Source: Aphrophora alni (lineage: Eukaryota > Arthropoda > Insecta > Hemiptera > Aphrophoridae). From it: DNA of 64,000 nucleotides. The notes under the pieces are model-generated. The model was not told where the DNA came from and did no database searches. It saw only the letters and a list, made by a program, of their open reading frames with translations. Location: the NCBI GenBank assembly GCA_963513935.1, contig OY740768.1, positions 72,640,877 to 72,704,876 of the forward strand, in the 5' to 3' direction. This document shows, one piece after another, positions 13,362 to 27,254 of the stretch. Each line of letters starts with the position of its first letter. Positions within the stretch are counted from its first letter, which is position 1. A program made the translations under genes and the position numbers.

Positions 13362-13690
13362 CCAATAATTAATAAACGTTTATGTTAAATTACAAATTAC
13401 AAGTTTCTGAGAAGGAGCGGTTTTCCTTCCCTTTTTACCTATATTAAACCTTATTTTAATTAATTAAATAATAGTTTGACGAGTAAATCAGTAACCCAAA
13501 CAATAAATAGAAAAGACCCTTTAACCTATAAAAGCGAACATATTTACTGCTATGAACCAATTACTAATTACAAAAGGAGTGTGTTGGAACTACTTTTATC
13601 ATCCTATATTGTTATATTAATTGGTTTTCACGGACAACATATCAGTGCAAAAATTAGCTCCGGTATAATTGTACTTAGAGTGTGAAACTA
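13362..13690. repeat. Dispersed repeat family 1, copy A (first part)
   Basis: Aligns by eye with about 22900-23110. Shared blocks include GTTTC.GAGAA near the start, TTTTAATT followed by AAATCAGTAACCC, and TATTGTTATATT near the end. A third partial copy of the opening block is at about 23550-23660. No protein coding capacity was recognised, so the family is unclassified. Confidence 0.6.
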
Positions 13691-13699
13691 TAGGCTAGT

Positions 13700-14700
13700 G
13701 TATCATTTATGTGAATCGTGGAATTCATCTTTGGGAAAACTTACCAGTTCTGAATATGCAAAGAATATTTGACCTGCAATATTAGGCATATTCTAGGTTT
13801 AAAAAATGTAAACCTGTGAAAATGCTTACAAAGGACTCGGAGTGATCAAACTTCCTTGTATTTACATAATTGAAGTGTTGTTTATTTTATATTTAAGCGT
13901 GATAATGTTCAGAATATGTTTAAACACAATTAGAGTATCAGGCAAAGTTACGAATGTTGTGTCAGACAGCACAAGTTAAATGTATATTTTATTTATTTCT
14001 CATGTGTTTAAATCCAATATTTTCCTTGCATTGTAATACAATATAATATAAAACATTACAGTACACCTTATTAATAAACAAAAGAATTAACATATGTAAA
14101 AAACTAAAATACAAACTATCTTATCAATAAAATACATATAAGAAATATAAGATGTCCTAAAGTTAAACCTGTATTGTATCCTATTCAAAAAACAAATACG
14201 TCCTTCACAAGTCGGTCAAAAAATTTATGAATAAGCTTTCTGGAAGTATTAAAAGTTTGCAAAACAGCCTTAGACTATTTGACTAAATAGCCTTCCAGCC
14301 TCTGACTGGAAAGATTCACTAAATTGTATTTTTTATATTTGTAAATTTTGTCATTTTATTTGTATGTTTATTAATTTATGTCCTGTAGATTATTTATGGA
14401 GGTGGTGTATTTGGTCATATAAAAATAATATTAAATTTAAACTATAAACTATGTATGCCTGTTTTTCTAGTGGTTTGTTATTGTTACCATTTATTTGTTT
14501 CCTGTATTAAGTTTGTAAGTATTGTTTTATGTTTTCGCCTATACCTATGATTTTTATATGTTATATCCATTATGTTTTTGTCGTTTTGTTATTATATGAC
14601 TTAGTGTTTTATACAAATTAGTAATTTCTTATAAAAATATTATACATGTGGAATTCAGTTAAATATCATTGTTATTATAAATAAATTTGGCCTTACTTCT
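13700..14700. other. About 1 kb present in repeat copy A but absent from copy B
   Basis: The two halves of copy A (to 13690 and from about 14700) are adjacent in copy B (about 23110-23240), so this stretch looks like an insertion into copy A or a deletion from copy B. No terminal repeats or coding sequence were identified in it. Confidence 0.4.
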
Positions 14701-14774
14701 TGTGTTAGGAAATACCCACTTCAATGTATTTTTTGCATTTAATATAGTTTGTTATACGTTTATTAAAAATGACA

Positions 14775-14965
14775 GAGAGAACTGAAAAGGGAAATTATTG
14801 CGTGCGCAAGAGAAATCCATTCTTAAATGAAGAGAGGTATTATTTATGTTTGCAGAGGATTTAGTCTTTTTATTGAGAATATGATAAAACATTATTTACT
14901 GTTTACAAAATACTTTGATTTTGATAAGGTATAAAGGTTTGCTTTTATTTCGTATTTTAAAATAG
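14775..14965. repeat. Dispersed repeat family 1, copy A (second part)
   Basis: Aligns with 23240-23450. The 26 bases 14838-14863 are identical to 23305-23330, and similarity continues on both sides (AAATTATTGCGTGCGC against AAATTATTACGTGCAC). Confidence 0.75.
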
Positions 14966-15146
14966 AAAATATAGTTAGTTCACTATTTTAAAACAAAAGT
15001 AAAAATGGAAAATTAAAGGTCCTTATTAATGTTATTATAAACTTTCGGTCTCTAGATGTAATATCAGATTGATATATTACTAACGGTCAGATACCAAATT
15101 AGACATCGGTCTACCATCTGTTTACATACCAATTTGTTTTAGATTG

Positions 15147-15148
<2 letters not shown>

Positions 15149-15202
<54 letters not shown>
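15149..15202. repeat. (TA)n microsatellite
   Basis: About 54 bp of uninterrupted AT/TA repeat. Confidence 0.98.
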
Positions 15203-15207
<5 letters not shown>

Positions 15208-15209
15208 TT

Positions 15210-17600
15210 AAATGCTTATTCTACACTTTAGTGGACTTTTACACTTTCACAATTCTCAAGTTGTGTGAATTCTCTACCAACAGTAATAACTATAATTTGC
15301 CCTTACGGTATATATTAACTTATATAATTATTTGAATGTGTTTATAATAAAAAAAAAAGGAAAATTCACCAAAATAAAACAATCATAACCCCCGTCATAA
15401 AAAAACACATTAAATACGATTTACGTTTATGGTAGGTTTTGTGGCACTGCGGAAGCGATAAATATTATTTCCCAAAAATTGTTGTACAAAATTGAAAAAG
15501 AAAGGTTCATAGGGAAATTTTGCATGCATTTCAAACTTAACCATGAAAAATGAAAAATGAAAAACTCAGTTATTTCAAAAATTACACTTAGTATATTTAC
15601 ACTATCCCACCTATGAGTGCCTATATGTCAAGATGCCTACATTATTCAGAAGATGGCGACGAATATTAGTTTTAGTAAATTTCAGATTTTATGGATGGAA
15701 TGTCAGCGATAAAATGTATTGGCACTCTGTTACATTTTGTGACTTTAGGGTACGATAATTAATTAGAGTCATAAATAATAATTTAACTGATTAAGTGTAA
15801 ATAATGACTAAAAAGAATGTATTTAACTTTTAATTGAAGAATATCGGGTTTACATACACTGTAATACACTACGATTTCAGGACCTCGTTCAAGACTCAAT
15901 TTATCCTTCTTCTTTATTGGAGTATTTTAAACGAACAGAACCATTCTTCTCTGGAAATTGACTTCCGTTGTTGTTTTATCGACCTTTATTTAATTTTTAT
16001 ATAGTTACATGAGAGTGCATTTCACTTCATTCAATGTGATGGAACACTACTCTTATTTTAATAAAGTAAATTAATTTATATATTTCTACACTCAAGATTA
16101 AATAAATTAAATACATTATTCAACATTTCTCACTATCTGGTAGTCTACTATTTACTGGTAGTCTGTTTCAGTAAATATTTTAAAAAATACCAGATATTCA
16201 CTAATTAGCTACATAAAAGTAACATTTATTTATGAAATAAATATAAACCATAAAGGAATGAAACTTCAAGTACGTTTACAGGTATAAATTTTCAATATTG
16301 GTTCATTTGTTCGACATATGGATTCATAACATATATTCTAATATAGCTAATTGTTTCAAAGTGAACTTAAAAAGTCTCGTTTAATAAAGTTCACTTTACA
16401 CCCATTTAGAGCATGAATTTTTAAGCACAAGTTTTTTTAAAGGTCATTTTTTTTATGAATCGTATAGACTAGAGTTGCGGAAAACGATCAATATTGTTTC
16501 ATGAACCACCATCAGCCACTTCTGCCACATGGAAATACTTGAACCAAATATTAAAATAACCGTTACTGTTAGGTATATGATCGTGTTATTAAAACTGGCT
16601 GTGTAGCAAATAAGGAAGTGCGGTTACGATAGACATCGAGTATTAGATTAAATTAATAATCTAAGAAGTACGTTAGTTCGTAGCCCAAAGGAATCAACTA
16701 AATGTGCCAGCTTATAACTGATTGTTCCTACACAACAGCGTGGAAGATTTTTAGAAAAACTATTACATATAGGTCTTGAAATTTATAAAAAGGGAAAGAC
16801 GACTTGAATGTTTTATTGGCATGGTTGTCAAAATGAATAACAATTGATTTTTTAATAAAAATTATATTTAGAAAGGGTGTTACTTTCAGTCTGGCAGGAT
16901 AAACCATTATAATGTGATAATCAATAATGAGTGGTTACTAAAAATCTACATGAACTATTAGAACATGTGACACTTACCCAATTTAAAGACATTACGCTCA
17001 AATTTCTGTTAAAGATTATTGTTTGGTACAAATTGCATTATTTACCTGGACGTGCTGAAAAAATATATATTATGTATAGGAAGGTAAAAAATTTTGAATA
17101 GGGAGTTAGAAGGTTTCCTTTTCAACAAGAGGCTGGTCCTCCAGATTTGCAGAGTAAGGCTAAATGTTTTGTACTTAGACTGCTTGGATTGGACATGTTG
17201 GATGAGCTAGAGTAAACAATCTCCTTATTTTTGTTTCTGTGAGATTTAGTTACAAACGAGGTTTATGTTACACCTCTTTCTGAAAGTCTAAATGAATTAC
17301 GATTTTTATAACAGTGTATATTGAAATCTAGACAATGGTATTATTCGTATCCTTTTGTATAACCTCGTTTCCAGATTATATATAAATATGTATGAGAACT
17401 AAACAAAGCTTGTCGTTTTATTTACGTTTTTACTGTATCATTCAGTTCTGTATAGTTTATTTTTAATTTCTAAATAAACAGCAAATTCCGGTATACTGAG
17501 GTAACTTAATTCGCAAAAACAATATGTTTTCGTAGATTGTTCAAGGAGTAATTTTCTGCTAGTTATGAAACGGTATGTAAAGTCAATAGTAAATTCACGT
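15210..17600. other. Intronic stretch, no gene recognised
   Basis: AT-rich. A slightly more complex patch at 16480-16760 and another at 17100-17220 have no readable protein on either strand. Confidence 0.55.
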
Positions 17601-17609
17601 CATGACAAG

Positions 17610-17780
17610 TAACAGGAAATTAGAATTCCTTCTGATATAGACATTTAATTAATGACGTACCTGGGTTGAATATGCCTTTGTAATATCAAAAATATAATTA
17701 AAGAGATTACAAAAATAGGTTTTAAGTGATAATTTTTACCGACAATTTAGTAGTTAGTCGGCATTAGTGTCATATGTATA
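17610..17780. repeat. Dispersed repeat family 2, copy 1
   Basis: Similar to 24961-25110. Shared landmarks in order are ACAGG.AATT, AATTCCTTC, ACATTTAATT, CTGGGTT and, further on, an ACCGACAATTTAGTAGTTA / GACGGCAATAGTTAATTA block. No coding capacity was seen. Confidence 0.55.
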
Positions 17781-18337
17781 GTTTATACTATTGTTAAAAA
17801 TGTCTGTCAAAACCGAATTAATAAGACTTCTCCTCTATTTACTTTGTTTTGTTTATTTTTTAGGTTCTACACTAAAATATAAAGTAAAAATGCTACAACA
17901 AATATAAACAAAGGGACAACGCCCGTATACTATTACTATTTGCTTACGCCTATATCAATTACAAGGTTTTAAGCTAGTCTCTTTATGGCTGTCATGAAGG
18001 ACTAAGGATAAGCACTAAATAATTTTTACTCCTTATTTTTACTGTTTCAACGAAATTAAATTCAGTTTTTACATTTCGTAAAAAGAAATGAACATGTACT
18101 TCAATTCTGTCATTTTCTTCATTATATTTCAAATTCATCAAATAATTTAAGAGCTTAGATAATAATGGATTACTCACATTACTCATATCTCGGACTTTAC
18201 ATCATTTGTACAATACAAATTGCACAATACATTTCAAGACTATAAATCAACCCCTTTATCAAGTGATAAACCTTGAACATGACCAATACGAGTTGTCAAG
18301 GGCCATGTTGGAAAGTAAAATAATAATCTAACAAGGT

Positions 18338-18570
18338 AACCAGAACTAAAGCTAGGCTAGAGTGGTCAAAATAATTAACGTTAAAAGTAATCAGGAAAAC
18401 GACGTGCCATAAAAACACACAACACAAGGAATGAAAATACCAAGTAAAAGCCAAAACCTCTAATGGTAAGCTCCTTATGTAGTTTCCTGATATCGTTTGT
18501 ATACAATCTTAGTTATTTCGACAACTCAGACCTAGCTTTACACTTGAGTTCTTCTCTTAGAGTTCTGGTT
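18338..18570. repeat. MITE-like element with imperfect inverted arms
   Basis: The left arm (18338-18380: AACCAGAACT then AAAGCTAGGCTAGAGTGG and TCAAAATAA) matches the reverse complement of the right arm (18508-18570: AACCAGAACT, a 22-nt interruption, then AAAGCTAGGTCTGAGTTG and TCGAAATAA). About 127 bp lie between the arms. No target duplication was identified, so the superfamily is unknown. Confidence 0.6.
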
Positions 18571-18579
18571 TTAGTTTTA

Positions 18580-21500
18580 GTTTATAAAATGGTCCCTACG
18601 CTAGTTTCCAATGTTGACTCTTTTCACATTTTTTAAATTGTGCGTTTATCACATGAAAACCTCATATTCTCAACAAGTTTTTATTAGTTTTCTATACACA
18701 AATGATGGCACATATCTGAATAAACTATATCAATATCAGGTGTATGTTTAGTTGGTCTATACAATAGTTATCTTATCCTATAAAACTCCTGCCCAAATGG
18801 AGAGAGAGTAAAATAATTTAAGTGTTACTTCAAGAATGTTCTTCTTTTTTTTTCTTTCTCAGCATGAGATTATTAGTTTGCTTCTTTCTTTCAAAGAGGA
18901 TCCTTGCATTTTTTTTTTCGCGTAAAGATATTGGTTTTCTTGTTATTAAATAAGAATGGGTTGTTTTTATTTAAGCCATTTTTACGTAAGCAACTGAATT
19001 CTGATGTATCAATAACCAGGACAATAGAGTAAATAAAAAAAAATATTGCATAAACCTTTTCACTCGTTCATCTTAACTACAATAAAAGAAGAATTAAACC
19101 ACAATAATTTCTTTATTAGTAAAAACTAATCGGTGTTTTATATTAAATAAATTGAGAAAAATCATATTACAAACTTCCTTACTCACAACCCCCGTTTTAC
19201 AACAATTTTTCTTCTATAATTTTGTCAAACAGTGAAAATAAACAGCGGACATTATCTTTCAAAAATCTACAAATTTAATACGCAAGCATGATTTTTATAA
19301 TGCTGAACCCTTAGAAAATACTTCACTAATTTTTATGCTTCAAATATATATTAAAAGGTCTATTTTAACCAAATCCTTCATTATATATATTCACCAAAGA
19401 GCAGGAATCGCTTAAAGTTAAATTTTACTCTGTTTTAAAGTGCCAAATAATAATTTTGATATCACAGCTGAGTTTATTACAGCTGATAAACACCATATTT
19501 AGATTGTTTAATCTATATTATTTCTACTGAGTTGTAAGCATCATTTCAGAAATACAACAAAAATAATCGGATATTTATATATATTAAAACATTTATAGTT
19601 TTATAGGAAGTTGTTGTGCAAATCGACGATATGTTCCAACAAAATTAAGTACTATCATCAATTTTTTTTTTTTTTTTTAATGATGAGCTAGGCCTTACAT
19701 ATCCCGATTTGTAATCATTTTTATATTTATAAAACTGCTGATTGAATTCATCAGCATCAATAATTAAATTATTCTCATTATTTTAGGTTAGGCCAAGCCT
19801 GGTTGAATATTAAACAGAACGTAAAAGAGCCTCTAGAGTTATTTAGGTTATTGCTGAAGCCTTAGGGGAAGTAATGTCCTAGGAAAAAGGACTTAGACTC
19901 CTTCTGAGTAAGCCTCGGTTTTGGATTTCGTATTATATATATATTTTTTAATTTATTCAATATTTTTATAGGTTGTGGTATAAATAGAAAATAAAATTGA
20001 TTGCTTCCTCAATATTATAATCCTAGCTTTTCAGATTTGATTGTTTTCTATCGGTGATTGTAATAACAAACTAAATGAATTACTTAAACATCAAACAGAA
20101 CAAAATGACTTTTAAAACTGATAACTAAAGTAATAAAAACTAATATGGTAATAAATTAGAGACGTATAATATTTATAGTATTAACTTTTGTTTGTATTTA
20201 CAGCCTCATTTTGAATTCACAGTCACAATTTCTTGATAAATTGACGACTGATACAAATATTGATACGTCTTCGTGAAATTGTATTCTGTTACGTGTGTTT
20301 CAGTTTTTTATAATTTCATAGTTCACCAGATAATAAGGTAATTATTTATAACTGTATGCGTAATTGGGAAGAAATTTCTTACGTTATGTTTTAAATGTTC
20401 TATTTGTTTGGAAAGACTAATGTGTAATAATTTAGAAAGTATGTTAAACTTAATTTTGTGATTTTACATACAAATTAAGTTACCATAGCAACCAATATTA
20501 CAAGGAATACTTGAACGAGCTGATTATGTCCAATACAATAAATATAATATATTAATAATGACTGGTGTATGACTTGTGAGAGAAGCCAAAATAGGTTGTT
20601 ATTGAGTTTTTGTATGTTGAAATATTATCTTTTTTTAAATGATATAAAATTAAAATTTCATAATTGTTTTTTCAAATAATGATAACACAAACACGCACAC
20701 ACTCGTTACACACGCGCACGCAGACGCACATGCACGCGGACACACGCGCGCATGTGCACTCACATGCACAAGCGCACGCGCGCACACACACACACACACA
20801 TCCAAATTCGGCATACATATTTTTTATATGACCTTTTATTAATGTACCAAAAGCCAGGATTTTGTGATTATGTTTTCAAAATAGGAGCTGTTTAAAATTT
20901 TAAAGATCGAATATGTCAATTTGTATGTGGAATATGGACCATTAAATTTACAAAAAAAAAATTCTTTACAAATAATAAAAACGATTTTTTAAATTATTCA
21001 GTAGCTTAAAGGATAACTTAAGGATAGCTTAAGTTATTGTCAAATAATAGAAAACATAATATCTTGATAATTGTCTACAATACCTATCATTAGCCTAAAA
21101 TTAAAACATTTTTGAATTTTGGTGTCTTATAATAGTAATAATATTAAAAAGGTACAGTACTGCTTTTTGTTTCAAATAGAGAGGACCGAGAATAACTAAG
21201 AATGATGTGCCTAACGAATATTTTGTAAATCAAATATCTAATATTTACAACAATTTTAACATTTCATTTGATATTTTACATTTCTCGACTGACATTTTAT
21301 GTTGTTAGCTATCAAGGAAATTTTGAGTTTTGCTACTTTCGAAACAAGAATTTTGAAAGTTTGTACATCCAGGTTTATTATACGATTCACAGTCCAAATT
21401 TTAGATGATGTCGGAAGTTTAGATTTAACAAAAATATTTTTAAGGTTTTAAGTAGTTTTATAGGTAAATCTTAGAACATTATAAAATACATTTTTCACTT

Positions 21501-22850
21501 TATGATTTAGTTAAAGTGCTTCGTGTTCAAGTTTTGAAACTTTTAGTAGTCTTGGATAATACTTAATTATAAATCCTATGTTATGACAGGGTTATTATTG
21601 TTAGGTTAATTTACGGAGTCATGTTTTTATTTTATTTTTTTTTTAAGTTTCTTGGCATAGCCCGTTAAACAATTGTTTGTAATAATTCTTTTTATTTTGT
21701 ACTTTTAACAAGGGTTTAATGAATAGACATCCTGTACTTTATTCTGAGGAGAGGATGTAGATGCTGCTAAAATTGTAATAATTATAGACGATTCCAAATG
21801 TATATTAAGTGTCTATGTCTAGTTACATTATTTGGATTTAGTAGAACGTTTAATTCATATATGAATCTTCTGAAAGCTTTTAGGTTTATGTGACTTATAT
21901 ATTAGACTGTTTGTATGTATTCTACATCTTGCACACAGTTATTGTCGAATTTTTAGAATAAATGTGTTTCATATATGTTTAGCATCTTTCAATGAATAAA
22001 AAGCTATTTTATAATCAAGCTGAGATAGAAACAAATCTACTTTAGAGTTTCTAGGATATAGTTTCATATAGACTATTAATTCACATTCTCAACAATTCTC
22101 GTAATTCAAATTTTACTTTCCACATTAATTAATAAGACATTTAAAATCTACGATAAAACTCTCTACCAAGAAAGTTAAAGGAAATATTAAGCGATCTTTG
22201 ATGAAACCTCCAAGTTTAACTTATCGTATTACATAATACGAGCTCACATTAATATGTATTAAACTTAGAATATGAAATAGACATTTAATACAAAGATACT
22301 CTCATAGTCTTCCTTTTACAAAGTTTAAAACCAGGAGACTTAAGTTCTCAACAATTATATTCGATTTCACAGGAACTTTATTATTAATAATTCAAACTTA
22401 CTTTACATTGACGTTTCTCTTCTCTACTAACTAATCCCCCACATAGAACTATGATTAGAAACATAATGTGAATGTACTAAGGATATGAGTGTTATTTTAA
22501 ATTTATTGGATAAGTCGATCAGACTATGAACAAAAGATCAACGTTCTCCATTTAAAAATGTGCGAATTAGTTGACAAGACTAATTACCATTCTTTATTTG
22601 TATAATTTATTGTGATACTTTATTATAGTATAATTCCGTAATTACTGATTTTTAATCTAATTTGTATATCTAAATGTGTTCAAAATGTGTCTTAGTATAT
22701 TATAAGTTCAATAAAATATGTTGAAATTATCTACATTATGAGAGACAGTTTTAGTTATTAACATCCATTTCATTTTTTATGTATATAATACATAATTTGT
22801 GTTCATTAGTAACGCTCAATTACTCTTTCGCTACAATCAAAATAATAAAA
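18580..22850. other. Intronic stretch, no gene recognised
   Basis: Contains pyrimidine tracts (18840-18930), a T run near 19661-19678 and the purine/pyrimidine alternating tract at 20688-20801. No protein was recognised. Confidence 0.55.
20688..20801. repeat. Degenerate CA/CG alternating purine-pyrimidine tract
   Basis: About 110 bp of mostly alternating purine-pyrimidine made of CACACG, GCGCACGC and CATGCAC units, ending in (CA)n. It is GC-rich in an AT-rich neighbourhood and is a strong candidate for Z-DNA formation. Confidence 0.9.
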
Positions 22851-22889
22851 GATATTTAAAGTTTTATTTGAGTTATAGTTAGCTAAGTT

Positions 22890-23450
22890 TCGGAGAATGT
22901 ATGATTTTCCTTGTACTGATCTTTGATACTATTTTAATTGAATTATTACGTAACAGCCTGATGATGAAATCAGTAACCCATTTAATAACATTGCTGTTAA
23001 CAACATAAAGGACCATTCTATCTATTATGGATATAAACTAATTATTGTGTACTTAGAAAAAAGTACTTTGTAGCCTGATATTGTTATATTGATTTTCTAT
23101 TGAAACAGTGATAAAATACATGAGTGTTGTTATTATAAACTATTTTTCACATTCTTATGTTATAAAACGCACAACGTAATTCACGTTTAGCAATACTTCC
23201 TCCCAAGTAATTTATTATGTTATTGATTTATTATAAGTGAAGGAAAGAAGTAAAAGGAAAATTATTACGTGCACGAGCAAAATAGAGCCTTAGATGAAGA
23301 CAGATATTATTTATGTTTGCAGAGGATTTATTTTTCCTTATTGAGAATACGAAGAAACATTATTTACCGTTTTGAAAAGACGTTACTTTTCATAAAGTAT
23401 TAATGGTGTACTAAACGAAAGTTTTTATTTCGTTTTTGAAGATAAATGAT
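22890..23450. repeat. Dispersed repeat family 1, copy B
   Basis: Continuous counterpart of copy A (13390-13690 plus 14775-14965). It shares the opening GTTTCGGAGAA block, AAATCAGTAACCC at about 22970, TATTGTTATATT at about 23080 and the 26-bp identity at 23305-23330. A further partial copy of the opening block follows at 23550-23660. Confidence 0.65.
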
Positions 23451-24598
23451 AAATAGTCTTTCCAAATAAATACACAAATTCGTGTTTACCTACTCATCAA
23501 TAATATAATATATAATTTATATATTTATTTGTACTTCTAATACAGGCTGATCCACAATAAATTAATAAACTTTTGAATTAAATTACAATTTGTAAATTTT
23601 CTGAGAACAATAAATTTTCCTTACACTTTTATTATAAAATATATTTAATAAAATTGTGAATAATTTTAAAACTTGATGTTAATTAGTATTGTTTACTTTT
23701 TTATGAGTGTTTTGCGTGCAAACTCCAAAAAGTCATGTAGGCACACTTCTAAATTACGAGAAACTTCTAAACTAAACGGCGACCGTTTTATGCTGTTTTT
23801 TTATTTCTCAATCATTATTTATCTACTAGTATCAAATTTGCATTGGTGACATTAGTTTCTTACCCTGAAAAAAGTTTTGGAAATAACCTCAAACATGTAT
23901 ACAAGGGAAGCTCCTCATATAAATGCAGGGTCATATTTTAAGGGTAAAACAGTTTGCACATCGTAACCGCTCAACCTGCAGATTTAAGGTTAGGCATTCT
24001 CTATAAGCCCACCATTACGTTTTATTAAAGTTATATTGTAAAACACTATGTTGATCACCAAACCCACTAATTGTAAAGTTCACTCTAAGATTTGATATTT
24101 TAACATTACAATTCTTGGTTCTGCTAAAATCCATTGGCAACGGAGGTGTATGTGGAAGGAGAAAACGGAAATAGTGTAGGAAGTTTAATGAAGAAAGAAC
24201 TGATATTAATAGAGACACTATGAGAAGTTAGTAGTAAGAAGCACATAAAGAAAGGGGTTGAGTTTTATTGTTTTTCTCTTATTGATAAAACTCAGATTTT
24301 CAGACGTCAAAAATATTATTTACAATTAACCTCTACATTAGTAGTAATTCGTGATTACACAAAACTAATTTTTAATACTTAAAAGTATTCATTACATTTG
24401 TTCAGTGACGCCTATTTTTAACTATGTTTTATCTACATAATTATGATAAAAAGAACTTATTTGTTGTTTTTAAAAGGCTACATTATTTTGACATAAATAA
24501 AGTATGAGGTTTTGAACTCATGTCAATAACTCAATTATTCGGAATTATTGAAAATTAGTTTTTCTTCTATGAGATGTAAAAATGAATCCAAATGACAA

Positions 24599-24621
24599 AT
24601 ATATATATATATATATATATA
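24599..24621. repeat. (TA)n microsatellite
   Basis: About 22 bp of TA repeat. Confidence 0.95.
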
Positions 24622-24954
24622 ACGTTCTACTCGTGTATTATTTAATATCTTTTCAAACCTCTCCTCAAAATATAGCCGTTGTCTTGAGTTTTAAGAATCT
24701 TTTAATAATTATTAACTCGTTAAGTGTATTCTTAAATTCAGAGTAGGCTATTTATATTAAGGAAATTAAGTACGGTTTGAATGTAATCGTAGTACTGTAA
24801 TTTAAGGAAAAGCAAACAAAATAAAATAAATATGTAAATACTTTAAAACTTCCATTACAACAATTCAATATTGTGTTGGAGAATATTTAAAGTAAATTAT
24901 TTAAAGTACTATACTTCCTATTAATTATAACATCCGGATATTTCTAGACCATAT

Positions 24955-25110
24955 ATCAGAAACAGGGAATTTCAATTCCTTCCGTGCTAAACATTTAATT
25001 TCAGAACATAACTGGGTTAATTATTTATCTGTAAGTTGAAATAAATACACATTGTGACAATGGAAACTGTCAGTTTTAAATATGTGTTTTGACGGCAATA
25101 GTTAATTAAC
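24955..25110. repeat. Dispersed repeat family 2, copy 2
   Basis: Counterpart of 17610-17780 in the same orientation; see the landmarks given there. Confidence 0.55.
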
Positions 25111-25329
25111 ATGTGTTTACAATAATGCCATTCCATAAATCAACAAATGATATTTTATTCAGTTCGTGCATTTGGTGTAAAAAGTTCATTACAATAGGAA
25201 AATATATATACCAATTATATTTTATTACATTAATTAGCATGTACCAGCTACTACTAAAATGTCTTTTAGCATTTGATCATAGCTCTTCCATTTCCCGATG
25301 CAGGAGAAAATAATTTTGTAAGGAAAATA

Positions 25330-27230
25330 GGAAAGAGTTTTTTTTTTTTTTTTAGATATAAATATATTGCAATACTCGAAAGACTCGTCTGGTCTCCTTC
25401 CTTCAACTTATATTTTACTCACGTATTGCTGTGAAATTTATTGGATATGAATCAGCAAAATATGGAATCCACGTCTTTAATTCACAAGAATGATAAGCAA
25501 TTTGAACCGTTTGGGCAAGTAGTATAAACAAAATATAAATCTATACATAATCAAAACTCATAATTTTGGATTTTTTTATTCTCATTTGAAATATGTTAGT
25601 GCTGCGTAATTGAAAAAAAGGTTCATCTCATGTTACACTACCTTAAAAAAACAAAATATTACAAACTATATTATATCGAGTACTGTAAGTCTGGAAAAAA
25701 AAACTTGCAAACAAAATCTAGGAAACAAATTAACTGAACCAATTTGTATAATAATGAATTTTTTTTATTGTTTAGGTTAACTACCCGTAATCACTACCTG
25801 ACTTTATCAAATCTTAAATAGAAACAACATTAAATTTATTTAATAAAATTCAACCATTGTCTTACTAGACGTTTATTAAGGAATTATGGTACAAACAGAT
25901 AGACAAGGAACAAAATTTTTACCTTATACACAAAGATCATAAGACATTTTTTAAACTAGAAACAAAAAAAAACTGTTTCCAGAATTAAAAGCAAACGAAA
26001 CAAAAACTTTTGTACAATTCACATAATTTAAATTATGTTATGAGACAATGATGTAATAGCGAAGCTCGGGGCAGATTTATAAATTTTGAGAAAATACAAG
26101 TATCTTTGTTTTCATTTATTTAACATCAATTTTCATAAGCAAACCAACGTTATTTTCTGCAAATTAAATAGAAGGAATTCTAACAATTGGTTAGAGTATT
26201 TATCAATATATTAAATTTTTAAAGTTTGTAGTCAAAGATGGACCAATAAGTTGACAGACTATTTTGTGGGCAAACACGACCCGACTCCATCTATCTACCA
26301 GTAAATTGTCCTCTCTTAGACAATAAGGAAAATGCAGCAACCGTATTTGTAATACATTTATGTTTACATAACAGAGAAAATGTATCTCGAATAAAATGAA
26401 AGATATTTTTCTTTTGATGACTTTATCTGTATAAATAGTTTGTTGCATTTAAGTGTAAAATATCTGCTCTTAAAAATATAAATATTTATCGTAATATTTA
26501 AAACAATTGTCGAGGTAATTAAATATTAATAAATTAATGTTTATTTTCATTGCGAAGTTTATTTCCACTCTCAATTGACCAAATTTTATATTTATATGCT
26601 TCGTATGGTTACAATTAACGTTAAATAATTAAACATAGGCTACCTTCTGTGATATTTATTTATAGAACAACTGTAAATAAATAAAACTTAAAAAATAACA
26701 CATTATTAGGTTTTCGGTCCCTACGCGTTTCAAAAACCAGCCCCGCAAGGTTTAAACCTCTCTATATTTTAATGTTGGATTTGTATCTGTTTTTTCCTTG
26801 TATGTCCCTGATATACTGTTGTAGCTCTGAGTCAAATTTTGTAGCCACTCCTAAGTACAGAAACCCTTCCAATCTATCTAAATCCTTCAACATATATTAC
26901 GTTTTCCTTGTGTAACCTACTAACAATTTGCTTCCCAACTTCTTTCGACAATTTTCGTCATACCGGCTTGAAACCAATTAAAGTTTATACATTATGCCTC
27001 GTACTACGTTTTACGATATGTATAATTTTTTGCAGCCATTTTTAATTTCAATTTATTATCCTTTAAACGGTCGTTTGATTAAATTTGCAAATGATTTCAG
27101 TAACAGAAACAGTTTTTTAATATCTATTTTCCATTTCCAAATATTCGAACAACAATCATGATTTTGTAAAATTACATTTTTTTTTCATAATAGCCTTCAT
27201 TTAATGACACGTTTAATGAGTAAAAATTTT
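25330..27230. other. Intronic stretch, no gene recognised
   Basis: AT-rich. A patch at 26700-26960 is less AT-rich; on the minus strand it reads LEGFLYLGVATKFDSELQQY over a short distance, faintly like a reverse transcriptase 'YLG' box, but too little to call. Confidence 0.5.
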
Positions 27231-27254
27231 CAAGATATATGTAACTGCATAAGA

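Noticed and set aside
26760..26960. Minus-strand reverse transcriptase fragment (LEGFLYLGVATKFD...)
   Set aside because: Only one YLG-like block matches and the neighbouring blocks are absent, which is too weak next to the plus-strand RT tail at 27.3 kb.
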